Assembly: GCA_049324115.1 (NCBI GenBank) | Contig: JBMOMN010000036.1 | Coordinates: 6,454-70,453 of the forward strand | Source: UBA5796 sp040752455 | GTDB lineage: Bacteria; Chloroflexota; Anaerolineae; Anaerolineales; Villigracilaceae | Direction of reading: 5' to 3' | DNA: 64,000 nucleotides | In this document: positions 17,889 to 26,793 of the stretch, in pieces | Position numbering within the stretch: position 1 is the first letter of the stretch | Layout: every line of letters begins with the position of its first letter | Notes under the pieces: model-generated | The model's database searches: none | What the model was told of the DNA's origin: nothing | The model's input: only the letters and a program-made list of their open reading frames with translations | Translations under genes and position numbers: made by a program

Positions 17889-18827
17889 ATGCGCATCCTC
17901 TTCCTCTTCCTCGACGGCATCGGCCTCGGCCCCGACGACCCCGCGACCAACCCCCTCGCCCGCGCCCACATGCCCACCCTCCAATCCCTGCTCGGCGGAC
18001 AGCGCCTGCTGGCGTCCGCCGCGCCGTATCACGGCGAGCGGGCCACCCTCCTGGCCCTGGACGCCGCCCTGGGCGTGGACGGGCTGCCCCAGTCCGCCAC
18101 GGGACAGGCGGTGCTGGTGACCGGGGTCAACGTCCCGGCGGAGATCGGCTACCATTACGGCCCCAAGCCCAACCCCGAAGTGGCGGCCTATCTCAATAAC
18201 GGGAACACGCTCTTTTCCTGGCTGCGCGCCGAGGGGAAATCCGCCGCCTTGCTCAACGCCTATCCGCCGCGCTACTTCGACGGGATCGAGAGCGGCAAAC
18301 GGCTCTACTCGTCCATCCCGCTGGCCGTCACCAGCGCCGGCATCCCGCTTTTCACGCAAAAGGAATTATTCGCCGGGGAAGCCCTGTCAGCCGATTTCAC
18401 CGGCCAGGGCTGGCGCGAGATGCTCGGCTTCCCGGATGCGCCGCTGATGAGTCCGCAACAGGCCGGGGAAAAATTGCTCCAATTGGCTATGCGCTACGAC
18501 TTCTCCCTGTTCGAGTATTGGGCCAGCGACTACGCCGGTCACAAGCAAAACATGGACTGGGCGGTGCGGCAGATGGAGGCCTTCGATGGGGTGCTGGAGG
18601 GGATTTTGGAGACTGGAGACTGGGGACCGGGGACGGAACAGGATGAGCTGCTGGTTTTGGTGACCTCCGACCACGGGAACATGGAGGACCTGTCCACCCG
18701 GCGGCATACGGGGGCCAAAGTGCCGGGGCTGTTGATCGGGTCGAGGGCGGCGAGGGAGCGGTTTGCGGAGGGGTTGTCCAGTTTGGCAGACGTGGTCCCG
18801 GTAATAAGGAGGGCGCTGGCCAGGTAG
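17889..18827 (+). CDS. Alkaline-phosphatase superfamily metalloenzyme (phosphoglycerate-mutase-like)
   Basis: 312 residues. It starts FLFLDGIGLGPDD (first metal-binding Asp) and ends LVTSDHGNMEDLSTRRHTG, the conserved metal site of iPGM/phosphopentomutase/alkaline phosphatase; SDYAGH is the other ligand cluster. It is much shorter than iPGM (~510) and lacks its transferase insert, so the substrate is unknown. A low-complexity insert ILETGDWGPGTEQD (bases ~18601-18645) resembles the intragenic repeats elsewhere in the window. Confidence 0.75.
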   Translation: MRILFLFLDGIGLGPDDPATNPLARAHMPTLQSLLGGQRLLASAAPYHGERATLLALDAALGVDGLPQSATGQAVLVTGVNVPAEIGYHYGPKPNPEVAAYLNNGNTLFSWLRAEGKSAALLNAYPPRYFDGIESGKRLYSSIPLAVTSAGIPLFTQKELFAGEALSADFTGQGWREMLGFPDAPLMSPQQAGEKLLQLAMRYDFSLFEYWASDYAGHKQNMDWAVRQMEAFDGVLEGILETGDWGPGTEQDELLVLVTSDHGNMEDLSTRRHTGAKVPGLLIGSRAARERFAEGLSSLADVVPVIRRALAR

Positions 18828-18933
18828 TAGCTCACGTTCAAAACGTGACCTACGACTTCGGAAGTCTTGGCAAGTTTGGCAGATGTAACTCCGGCGATAC
18901 GGAGAATCTTGCAAAAAATAAAAAATGTAGACA

Positions 18934-18963
18934 TTGACTGGAGGGTACCAAAAATGATACAAT
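18934..18963 (+). promoter_or_regulatory. Predicted promoter at the toxin gene
   Basis: TTGACT (18934-18939), 18-base spacer, TACAAT (18958-18963). The -10 overlaps the ATG at 18954, so transcripts from it would use the in-frame TTG at 18990; an upstream promoter would use ATG 18954, which has GGAGG before it. Confidence 0.4.
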
Positions 18964-19321
18964 CGTCGGCGGATGATGAGAATTTGCGCTTGAAGGTGGT
19001 ATTCTTTCGGACCGAAAGAGGCCATGAACCGGTTCGCGAATGGCTGAAATCGCTTTCGCAGGAAGAGAGACGCGCCATCGGCGAGGATGTAAAAACAGCG
19101 CAATTTGGATGGCCATTGGGAATGCCGCTTATCCGCAAACTGGAACCGGGATTTGGGAAGTGCGCTCACATCTTCCTTCTGGCATAGCACGAGCTTTATT
19201 CACGATTGAAGGCAATATGATGATCCTTCTGCATGGGTTTATCAAGAAATCCCAAAAGACGCCCCCTGAGGATTTACATCTTGTCCGAAGACGATTGGCA
19301 CAATTACGAGGTGAGTCATGA
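18954..19321 (+). pseudogene. RelE/HigB-type (phage Gp49-like) toxin, frameshifted
   Basis: Frame 1 reads from ATG 18954 (GGAGG nine bases upstream) through VVFFRTERGHEPVREWL to PLIRKLEPG, then goes off. The frame one base earlier continues IWEVRSHLPSGIARALFTI...FIKKSQKTP to TGA 19321, the normal second half of the family. One missing G in ccgggattt (~19147-19151) explains it. Toxins of this family cleave mRNA on the ribosome. The end overlaps the antitoxin start by four bases. It could be a real lesion, an assembly error in a G run, or a programmed frameshift. Confidence 0.7.
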
Positions 19322-19599
19322 AAAAAGAACACATCGGTTCCGATTTCGACGAGTTCCTGGCTGAGGAAGGTCTGTTGGCCGAAGCCGAGGCTGTGGCGAT
19401 CAAGCGGGTGATCGCTTTCCAGGTTGAACAGTTGATGAAGGAACAACACCTGACCAAGACCGAGATGTCCCGCCGCATGAACACCAGCCGGGCCGCCCTG
19501 GAACGCTTGCTCGACCCCCGCTCGCCAGCCGTCACCCTCCAAACCCTGGACCGGGCCGCCAGGGCCTTGGGTAAACGCCTGCAAATCACGCTGACGTAA
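19318..19599 (+). CDS. HTH XRE-family antitoxin
   Basis: 93 residues with a helix-turn-helix in the C-terminal half (LTKTEMSRRMNTSRAALERLLD), and an acidic N-terminus. It would neutralise the toxin and repress the operon. Start ATG overlaps the toxin stop (ATGA). Intact, which fits a pair where the toxin is lost first. The hairpin ctcaaaagtc/gacttttgag (19612-19635) follows. Confidence 0.8.
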   Translation: MKKEHIGSDFDEFLAEEGLLAEAEAVAIKRVIAFQVEQLMKEQHLTKTEMSRRMNTSRAALERLLDPRSPAVTLQTLDRAARALGKRLQITLT

Positions 19600-19654
19600 A
19601 CAGTTCACGGACTCAAAAGTCTCCCGACTTTTGAGCGGCAAGGCGGGTCACTTG

Positions 19655-19882
19655 TAGGGACAAATTGGCAATTTGTCCTACGAACTACGGTCCAACCCTC
19701 CACGAATGGGACCGCGAATACACAAACCGGGACGACTCTTCGTTCATTCGCGCCTTATTCGTTCCATTCGTGGGCGGAGGTTCCGCAACCTTCGCAAGGT
19801 TGTTTGTCGGAACCCAAAGGGGGCTACGCCCCCTCTGGACACCCCCACAGGATTCAGAAAACAGAAGCCAGAATCCAAAACC
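19655..19882. repeat. Intergenic palindromes between antitoxin and KAP-FGE gene
   Basis: No gene is visible. It holds the tagggacaaattgg/caatttgtccta palindrome (19655-19680), caaccttcgcaaggttg (~19787) and gggggctacgccccc (~19826). Confidence 0.6.
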
Positions 19883-22129
19883 TTAACCGGGGGAGAGCAC
19901 CACACGGAAACCAAGATAGCTGTTGAAGTCGTCAGGAGAGTTCCTGTACCGAAAGGCACAGCGGGCGTTGTTCCGATTGATGTTCCACGAGCCGCCGCGC
20001 ACCGCCCGCGCTCCCGAAGCATTTTCATCTTCCCTTTTGAGCTGCGCTTTGATCTCTGCCGGGTATGGATATTTATCCCACAGGGAGCGGGTCCACTCCC
20101 AGACGTTGCCGCTCATATCTGCCACGCCATACGGGCTGTCGCCCAGCGGGGAGAACTGCGTTACCGGGGTCGTCCCGCCAATCTTGATTTCGCTCGAATT
20201 ACAGCGTTTCGGGTCCCAGTCGTCCCCCCAGGGATAGAGGTTGCCATACGCGCCGCGGGCGGCCTTTTCCCACTCGGCCTCGGAGGGCAGGCGGTAGAGA
20301 TAGCCGGAGGGCAAATCCGCCTTTTGGGTTTCGTTCAGCCAGGCGATGAATTTTTGAGCATTTTGCCAGGATACCCGCGTCACCGGATGGTCTTTCTTTT
20401 TCTGCCAATCCGAAACGGGGTGCTCCCCGCCGGCCGCTTTCAAATACACGCCGTATTCGGCGTTGGTGACCGGGAAGCGGGCCATGAAGTAATCGTAGGG
20501 GAGGTCGAGGGTATGTTGAGGCTTTTCGTCATCAGCAGCAAACTTATCATCGTCCTTGCTGCCCATGATGAATTTGCCCGCAGGAATGGGCATGAATTCC
20601 ATCCCGGCGAAGAAGCGCGCCCCTTCGCGGGAAGGCTGCTGGCCTTTTGGCCCCAGGCCGCGAGTGGTTATCGTTTCATCAGCGGGTTCGAGGTCTTCGG
20701 GTTTAAGGTCAAAGGTCGCAGGTTGCAGGTCCGGTTCTTGGGTCTGGGCTTCGGCAGGCCCTTCGACTTCGCTCAGGGCGGGTTTCTCTTGGGCAGGTTT
20801 CTCCGGCGGGGCGGAGAGATGCAGGAAATCGTCCAGGGCGGCGGCGTCGAAGGCCGGACTGAAGGCTTCGATAGCCCGCAGGGTGCGCCGCAGGCGCGGC
20901 ACTTTGTTGTAGCCTTCGTAATAACTCTCCAATGGCCTGGCTTCCTCGCCCCCCGCAGCCCATTTGAGCGCATCCCGCACGAAATCGAAACGCAACTCCA
21001 TATCGTCGAAATCGAAAATCTTGTCTTTGAACTCCGGCGGGGCGGCCCGCATCAGCACCTGCCAGCGTACAAAATCATCCCTGACCCCGGCGTGTCCCTT
21101 GCCGGTGTTGAGCAGCAAGGCCCAGGCCAGGTTGATGTCGTTCAGGAAGGTTTTGACCTTGCGCGGGTTGAGTTCGGCCCCCACGGAAATGATCTGCCAG
21201 TGCTTCGCCATCTCAGGATCGTGGCTTTGAGCCTGGATGAACTGGCCCATCTCTTCATCGGGCAGGGAGGGCAGGTTGAAGCGCAGTTGGATGATCTTTT
21301 CGAGATATTCGCCGCTCTCTGATCCATCCGCAAACTTGTAATGTTCTTTCACCGCCTCCCGCACCCGGTCGGCGTCCGCGCCGAGCACGAAGACACAGCC
21401 TTTTTTGTCCAGGAACAACTTGACCGCTTCCAGCACCTGGACGGTCTTCTCCGGCAGGCAGCGGTCGAGGTCGTCTATGAAAATGACCAGCGCGCCTTCC
21501 TGGTCGTTGATCTTCGGGTACTGGCTCTTGCCATGCACCCAGAGCGCCAGCAGGTTTTCGAAGGCGCTGTCGAAATAGTCGAAAAAGGCGGTGTGGGTCT
21601 TGAAAGGCGACTCGCTGCGATGCTTCTGCGGATCGAATTTGACCTGCAATTCCGCTCCCAGCCCGCCGAATTTGAACTGGAAGGCGTTGATGAACATTTC
21701 AACGAAATCGTACTCCGGCGCAAGCTCCTCCCCGCCTAAAATTGCCTTGAACTTATCCTTCAATTTCCCGGCTTGCATTTCCTGCAAAATCTTGCGGACC
21801 AGCGCCACCAGCAGTTCGGATTCATCCTGGTATTTCCAGGCGTCGAACCAGACGACTTTGCATGGGCGAAACTGTGCCTTTTCCTGTGGATCGAAATAGC
21901 CGCTTTGGGCCTTGAGCATCATCTCTATCCGGTGCAGGAGGGTAGTCTTTCCCGATCCCCATGCGCCGCTGATGCCGATCACCAACGGGGTGCGCGTTTC
22001 GATGCTTGCGACCAGGCGGGACAGGGTTATCGCGAAGGCATCGAAGTTGAATGCGGCCTTTTCATCCAATTCGAGCGGCAGGTCATGGCGGATTTTTGGC
22101 GTTTCGAGTTTGCGTTTTCTGTCTGTCAT
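19883..22129 (-). CDS. KAP-family P-loop NTPase fused to a formylglycine-generating-enzyme (FGE) domain
   Basis: 748 residues from ATG 22129 (GGGGAG upstream; an in-frame ATG at 22171 lies in repeats). Residues ~20-330: KAP NTPase with Walker A GAWGSGKTT and Walker B VIFIDDLDRCLPEKT. A linker ~480-530 contains PALSEVEGPAE, a peptide produced by the repeat cccttcgacttcgctcaggg. Residues ~535-748: FGE/SUMF1 domain (FIMGS, RLPSEAEWEKAARG, GNVWEW, RGGSW, GFRVV). KAP proteins are membrane-associated and often sit in defence or signalling loci. The end, RGGSWN followed by Asn-rich N-x-R repeats and GFRVV, resembles variable proteins of diversity-generating retroelements. No RT is nearby. Confidence 0.85.
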   Translation of the reverse strand: MTDRKRKLETPKIRHDLPLELDEKAAFNFDAFAITLSRLVASIETRTPLVIGISGAWGSGKTTLLHRIEMMLKAQSGYFDPQEKAQFRPCKVVWFDAWKYQDESELLVALVRKILQEMQAGKLKDKFKAILGGEELAPEYDFVEMFINAFQFKFGGLGAELQVKFDPQKHRSESPFKTHTAFFDYFDSAFENLLALWVHGKSQYPKINDQEGALVIFIDDLDRCLPEKTVQVLEAVKLFLDKKGCVFVLGADADRVREAVKEHYKFADGSESGEYLEKIIQLRFNLPSLPDEEMGQFIQAQSHDPEMAKHWQIISVGAELNPRKVKTFLNDINLAWALLLNTGKGHAGVRDDFVRWQVLMRAAPPEFKDKIFDFDDMELRFDFVRDALKWAAGGEEARPLESYYEGYNKVPRLRRTLRAIEAFSPAFDAAALDDFLHLSAPPEKPAQEKPALSEVEGPAEAQTQEPDLQPATFDLKPEDLEPADETITTRGLGPKGQQPSREGARFFAGMEFMPIPAGKFIMGSKDDDKFAADDEKPQHTLDLPYDYFMARFPVTNAEYGVYLKAAGGEHPVSDWQKKKDHPVTRVSWQNAQKFIAWLNETQKADLPSGYLYRLPSEAEWEKAARGAYGNLYPWGDDWDPKRCNSSEIKIGGTTPVTQFSPLGDSPYGVADMSGNVWEWTRSLWDKYPYPAEIKAQLKREDENASGARAVRGGSWNINRNNARCAFRYRNSPDDFNSYLGFRVVLSPG

Positions 22130-22158
22130 ATCACTCTCCCCAATGGGACGGAGGGTGG

Positions 22159-22322
22159 AGGTGCGTCGCACCTGTTTCGACGGGAGCGGCCTCAGCCAGA
22201 AGCGGTTCTGCTTTAGCGGATGCGCCTACTGAGGGTGCGTCGCACCTGTTTCAACGGGAGCAGCCTCAGCCAGAAGCGGTTCCGCTTTAGCGGATGCGCC
22301 TGCCGGTCAGGTGCGTCGCACT
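22159..22322. repeat. Direct repeat, ~75-bp period, two and a bit copies
   Basis: Copies begin gtgcgtcgcacctgttt at 22161 and 22235, and a third start is at 22311. Each contains agaagcggtt-ctgcttt. Together with palindromes tcgagcatgctcga (22415) and gtcacgtttcaaacgtgac (22437-22455), these fill the 326-base gap between the KAP-FGE and hemW genes; no ORF is seen. Confidence 0.8.
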
Positions 22323-22455
22323 CGCGGGCAGGGTCGTTCTTTATCATTGTACAACAACCGGACAAAAATTAAGCCAGCTATTTTATTGAATCGAGCCAGC
22401 TTAATTTGTGTGTCGAGCATGCTCGATTCACGAGCAGTCACGTTTCAAACGTGAC

Positions 22456-23736
22456 CTACACAAATCTCATGAAGACCTGGTTGGCGAGCAGGCGGGCGCG
22501 GGGGGTGAGCCTTAAGACTTCCGAAGTCTTGCCTCGCTCCGCTGCGCTTCGGGGGTGCTTCGCAAAGACTTCGGAAGTCTCCGGTACAGCCCACTCGACC
22601 AGGCCCAACCGGAGCAGATCGTCCACTTCCTGCGGGAAGGCTTCGGGGATGGACAGGCCGTAGCGGGCGCGGAAATCGCTATCGGATACGCCTTCGCGGG
22701 TCAGGCGCAGGCCGGTCATCATCGTCTCCTGCATGTCTTCGCGGGGGGTGTTTTTGTGGGAGTTGACCGTCGCAGGGGTCAGTGGGAATTGGTAATTGGT
22801 AATTGGTAAATCGTAAGTCGTAAGTCGTTCGATGTAGGTCTTGATGCGCAGGACGTTCGAGTAGCGCACCCCGTCGGCGTAGCCGTGCGCGCCGGCGCCG
22901 AGTCCCAGGTAGGGCAGGTTGCGCCAGTATTGCAGGTTGTGGCGGCACTCAAATTCTGAATTCTGAATTCTGAATTCTGAATTTGCCTTCGCCCAATTGG
23001 AAATCTCGTATTGGATAAAGCCATTCTGACCCAGGAACCCGTCGGCCCACTCGTACATTTCGGCGGCCACATCCGGGTCAGGAGATGAGAGCAGGCCCCG
23101 GGCGGACCAGCGCCCGAAGGGGGTCCCGTGCTCCAGGGTCAGGGCGTAGAGCGAGAGATGCTCCGGGGACAGGTCCACGGCCCGTTTGACGGTAGCCTGC
23201 CAGCGGTCCAGGGATTGTTCCGGGAGGCCGTAGATCAGGTCGAGGGACAGGTTGTCGAAACCGGCGCGCCGCGCCCAGGTCACGGCTTCGATCACGTCGA
23301 AGAAATCGTGCTCCCGTTCGAGCATCCGCAGCTCGTCGGGATGGGAGGACTGGACGCCGAAACTGATGCGGTTGACGCCCAGGGAGCGCAGGTCACGCAG
23401 GTATTCGAGCGAGACCGTGCCGGGGTTGGCTTCGATGGTGGTCTCGGGGTTGTCGAGGGGAAAATGATCGGTGAGAGCGGCCAGGATTTGCTCGAATTGG
23501 GACGGGGATAAAAGCGATGGCGTGCCGCCGCCAAAGAAAATGGTTTTAGTCTGGTAGTTGGATAGTTGGTTCGTTCGATAGTCGGTTCGTTGGCCGAGAA
23601 AGCCGATCTCGCGGACGAGGGCGTCCACGTAGGCGGGGATGGCGGCACCCTGGCCGGCGTAGGTGTTGAAGTCGCAGTAAGCGCAGCGGTGGCGGCAGAA
23701 GGGGATGTGGAGGTAGATGGAGAGGGGGTGTGTCAT
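22456..23736 (-). CDS. hemW: Radical SAM heme chaperone HemW-like protein
   Basis: 426 residues from ATG 23736 (MTHPLSIYLHIPFC); longer frames run into repeats. Radical SAM cluster motif CRHRCAYC (residues ~14-21), GGGTPS, TIEANPGT, and C-terminal HemN-type domain (MMTGLRLTREGV). HemW binds heme and hands it to membrane proteins, and lacks the extra Cys of true HemN. Three in-frame inserts are seen: gaattct repeats (22951-22982, peptide SEFRIQNSEF), AATTGGT heptamers (~22785-22810) and an inverted pair of agacttcSgaagtct at 22514-22580 near the C-terminus. Confidence 0.88.
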   Translation of the reverse strand: MTHPLSIYLHIPFCRHRCAYCDFNTYAGQGAAIPAYVDALVREIGFLGQRTDYRTNQLSNYQTKTIFFGGGTPSLLSPSQFEQILAALTDHFPLDNPETTIEANPGTVSLEYLRDLRSLGVNRISFGVQSSHPDELRMLEREHDFFDVIEAVTWARRAGFDNLSLDLIYGLPEQSLDRWQATVKRAVDLSPEHLSLYALTLEHGTPFGRWSARGLLSSPDPDVAAEMYEWADGFLGQNGFIQYEISNWAKANSEFRIQNSEFECRHNLQYWRNLPYLGLGAGAHGYADGVRYSNVLRIKTYIERLTTYDLPITNYQFPLTPATVNSHKNTPREDMQETMMTGLRLTREGVSDSDFRARYGLSIPEAFPQEVDDLLRLGLVEWAVPETSEVFAKHPRSAAERGKTSEVLRLTPRARLLANQVFMRFV

Positions 23737-23764
23737 TGGTTGGGTCCGTTCCGATTTGGTGCTC

Positions 23765-23935
23765 GATGAAGTGTTGCGTGGAGAGTGTTGCGTGGAGAGA
23801 GTTGCGTGGAACGTGTTGCGTGAACGTGTTGCGTGGAGAGTGTTGCGTGGAACGTGTTGCGTAGAGCGTGTTCCGTGTTTACTGTGTACCTGTTTACGTG
23901 GTGCGTGTTTACGTGTGTACCTGTGTACCTGGATG
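23765..23935. repeat. Degenerate tandem repeat of gtgttgcgtgga
   Basis: About ten imperfect copies of gtgttgcgtgga(a/g), changing into gtgtttacgtgtgtacctg. They fill the gap between hemW and the MFS gene, and the last ones enter the 3' end of the MFS gene, giving its tail PGTQVHT. Confidence 0.8.
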
Positions 23936-25066
23936 CGTGGTACGCGGCAGGCCAACCAGGAGGGCGAGCGGCCCGGCGAGCAGCAGCCATAAGGCCGGGC
24001 CGAGACCGAAGGCCTGGGCCGCGGCCCCAATGCCGAACGGGAGCAGGCTGCCAACCACGCCGGTGAGGTTGTCGAGAGCCATGACTGTGCCGCTCTGCCC
24101 CGGCATGGACGAGTATAACCTGCCCCGCAGGATGGCGTACCACCCGGCGTTGAACAGTCCCATCAGCCCGAGCAGGGCCAGTTTGACGGGGAAGGCCGGG
24201 ACGAGCAGGAAGGCCGGGAAGAGGGCCAGTTCGGCCAGCACGCTGACCCGCAGGTAGGCCAGCCCGTCGAAGCGTTCGAGCAGGGGGATGAGCAGGAAAT
24301 CGCCCAGCAGCCCGACCCCGGTCCAGACCGCTACGGCGAAAGCCGCACTGGCAGGGGACAGCCCGGCCACGTCCACGAAGTAGAGCGCCAGGTAGCCGTA
24401 GAGCACGTCCAGCATCAGGTCGGAGAATTCGAGCAGGACGAGCCAGCGCAAGGTGGAGGTGTTGCGGAGGGAGTGGAGCGTGTTGCGTATTCCGTGGATG
24501 AGGTCGGAGAAACGGGGCAGGGCGTGGCGGCCGCCGGGGTCGGACGGGAGGGCGCGCCAAGCAGCCAGGACAGCCAGGACGGAGAGCAAGGCCAGCATCA
24601 GGTAGACGCCGCGCCAGGTGACGCCCGCAAAGGCCGCCAGCCCGAGGAAGACCGGACCCGTCACCACGCCCAGCGACCCGGCGAAGGTCCAGCGAGCCAT
24701 GGCGTGGTCGTGGCGATCGGGAGCGGAATCCATCAGCGAAGCCTGCGACAGGCTGACGAAGGCCCCGGAGGAGGGGTAGAAAAGGATGAAAGAGAAAAGC
24801 AAGAGGGTAAAGCTGGAGGCGGTGGAGGTCAACAGGAGGGCGAGCGTGAAGAAGATCCCGCCGCCCAGGATCAGGGCACGCCGCCGCCAGACATCCCCCA
24901 GGATGCCGAGGAACGGCTCGATAAAAGTGGAGATCAATCCCGGCAGGCTGGCGGCCAGGCCGATCTGGAGGTAGGTCAGGCCCAGTTCGTCGCGGATGGC
25001 CGGCCAGGCCGCGGCGTGGACGCCGAAGACCAGTTCGTCGAGGAATTCGATGATGAGGTAAAGCAT
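23909..25066 (-). CDS. MFS transporter
   Basis: 385 residues, about 12 TM helices. The N-terminal half contains FLDELVFGVHAAAWPAIRDELGLTYLQIGLAASLPGLIS and the conserved loop DVWRRRALILGG. Substrate unknown; the fold is that of MFS_1 drug/sugar exporters. A second in-half motif (GDFLLIPLLERFDG) starts the C-terminal half. The last residues are encoded by a repeat. It lies upstream of hemW on the same strand, ~170 bases apart, so linkage is uncertain. Confidence 0.82.
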   Translation of the reverse strand: MLYLIIEFLDELVFGVHAAAWPAIRDELGLTYLQIGLAASLPGLISTFIEPFLGILGDVWRRRALILGGGIFFTLALLLTSTASSFTLLLFSFILFYPSSGAFVSLSQASLMDSAPDRHDHAMARWTFAGSLGVVTGPVFLGLAAFAGVTWRGVYLMLALLSVLAVLAAWRALPSDPGGRHALPRFSDLIHGIRNTLHSLRNTSTLRWLVLLEFSDLMLDVLYGYLALYFVDVAGLSPASAAFAVAVWTGVGLLGDFLLIPLLERFDGLAYLRVSVLAELALFPAFLLVPAFPVKLALLGLMGLFNAGWYAILRGRLYSSMPGQSGTVMALDNLTGVVGSLLPFGIGAAAQAFGLGPALWLLLAGPLALLVGLPRTTHPGTQVHT

Positions 25067-25081
25067 GGCGGTAAGTGGTGG

Positions 25082-25130
25082 TTGGTAATTGGTAATTGGT
25101 AATTGGTAATTGGTAATTGGTGATTGGTAA
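25082..25130. repeat. AATTGGT heptamer tandem array
   Basis: About six copies of aattggt just upstream of the MFS start. The same unit is found inside cydDC (3350-3385, 5000-5024) and hemW (22785-22810). An acttcggaagt core follows at 25198. Confidence 0.85.
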
Positions 25131-25293
25131 GCGCAAAAGCCTTGCGGAGGTTTTTGCCAAGGTGACCGAATTTAACCATACTTTGGGCCGGAGTGGAGAT
25201 TTCGGAAGTCTAGACCTGCCGGACCAGAACTCCCGGCCATCCCGGCTGTTATTAATCTTGGTAGAATAGACCAACTCAACCGGGAGACGAACC

Positions 25294-26622
25294 ATGACAC
25301 AAGCAATCGCTCGCAAACCCGCCCGTAACCGGGAACACCGGGCCTGGTACCTGTACGATTTCGGCAATTCAGCCTACGCGGCCGTGGTAGTGCTGGCCGT
25401 GTATTCGGCCTATTTCAAAGGCGCGGTCGTCGGCGGCGCGGAGGGGACGCGGCTGTGGGGCATATCGGTCGGCATCGCCATGCTGGTCAGCGCCGTCATC
25501 TCCCCCGTCCTGGGCGCGATAGCGGACCACTCGGCCTCGAAGAAGAAATTCCTGTTCGTCTTCTCGGCCCTGTCCTGGGTCTTCACCGCCCTGTTATTCT
25601 TCGTCACTCAAGGCGACGTTTTCACCGGGATGCTGTTCTACATCCTGGCCGAGATCGGCTACCGGGCCGGGCAGGTCTTCTATAACGGCCTGCTGCCCGA
25701 AATCGCCGCGCCGGACGAGATGGGCCGCGTCTCCAGCACCGGCTGGGCGGTTGGCTCGATGGGTGGGATCGTCTGCCTGTTGATCGTCCTGCCCATCATC
25801 CTCCTGTTCGGCGAAAACTCCGACGTCCCGGTGCGGCTTTCGATGGTCATCACCGCCGCCTTCTTCGGGCTTTTGACCATCCCGGCCTTCCTGTGGATCA
25901 GGGAACGCGCCACGCCGCAGGCCTTACCTCCCGGCGAGAGTTACCTGTCCGTGGGCCTCAAGCGCCTGGCCCGGACCTTCAGGTCTGTCCGCCATTTCAA
26001 GGAATTCGTCAAGTTCATGGTCGCCTTCCTGATCTACAACGACGGGATCATGATGGCCATGGACTTCGCCGCGATCATCGGGGCGGTGCTTTACGGCATG
26101 ACCCAGGAGCAATTGATCCTGTTGATGATCCTGGTCCAGGTGACCAGTGTGGCCGGGGCCTACGTGGCCGGCCTCTACGGCGAACGGGCCGGCTTCAAGC
26201 GGGCGCTGATGGTCTCCCTGGCGCTGATGCTGGCCTCGATCGTCTGGATGATGTTCAACCAGACGCTCACCGGCTACTTCGTCATCGCTTCGCTGGCCGG
26301 GTTCGCCCTGACCGGGGTGCAGGTCGTCAGCCGGACGATGACCGGTTTCTTCGCCCCCAAGGGCCAGAGCGCCGAGTTCTACTCGTTCGAATCGGTGGCG
26401 GGGCGGGCCTCCTCATTCATCGGACCGACAGTCTACGGCCTGCTGGCCGGGGGCGTGGCCCTGCAACTGGAGGCGCGGGGGATGGAGACCCTCCTGGCGG
26501 AACAAACCGGACAACGGGCCGGCATCGCTTCGATCGCCGTTTTCCTGATCCTGGGCATGGTCATCCTGGCCACGGTCAACGAAAAGCGCGCCCGCAAAGC
26601 GGCAGAAGAGTACGTTCCGTAA
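25294..26622 (+). CDS. MFS transporter, UMF1/Atg22-like family
   Basis: 442 residues with 12 predicted TM helices. Typical Atg22/UMF1 features: N-terminal WYLYDFGNSAYAAVVVLAVYSAYF, SPVLGAIADHSASKKK, and a C-terminal GFFAPKGQSAEFYSF. Bacterial members are thought to export amino acids or similar small molecules; the substrate is not known. GGGAGA lies seven bases before ATG 25294. A tagaata -10-like box is at ~25261. Confidence 0.85.
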   Translation: MTQAIARKPARNREHRAWYLYDFGNSAYAAVVVLAVYSAYFKGAVVGGAEGTRLWGISVGIAMLVSAVISPVLGAIADHSASKKKFLFVFSALSWVFTALLFFVTQGDVFTGMLFYILAEIGYRAGQVFYNGLLPEIAAPDEMGRVSSTGWAVGSMGGIVCLLIVLPIILLFGENSDVPVRLSMVITAAFFGLLTIPAFLWIRERATPQALPPGESYLSVGLKRLARTFRSVRHFKEFVKFMVAFLIYNDGIMMAMDFAAIIGAVLYGMTQEQLILLMILVQVTSVAGAYVAGLYGERAGFKRALMVSLALMLASIVWMMFNQTLTGYFVIASLAGFALTGVQVVSRTMTGFFAPKGQSAEFYSFESVAGRASSFIGPTVYGLLAGGVALQLEARGMETLLAEQTGQRAGIASIAVFLILGMVILATVNEKRARKAAEEYVP

Positions 26623-26625
26623 CGG

Positions 26626-26780
26626 TGTCATTGCGAGCGATGGTCGAGTAGGCGACGCTTCCCGCCATATCGAGACCTGAGCGAAGCAATCTCCATCCAA
26701 ACGGGATTCTGCCCCCAAACAAGCCAAGCCATTTAACCGGAGATTGCTTCGGCGGGAAAACCATCCGCCTCGCAATGACA
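26626..26780. repeat. 155-bp MITE-like repeat with TGTCATTGCGAG ends
   Basis: Terminal inverted repeats tgtcattgcgag (26626-26637) and ctcgcaatgaca (26769-26780). The interior has gaagcaatctcc and ggagattgcttc as a second inverted pair. Related short copies lie at 30958-31006 and 46440-46514. Confidence 0.85.
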
Positions 26781-26793
26781 AGTGAATAACCCC

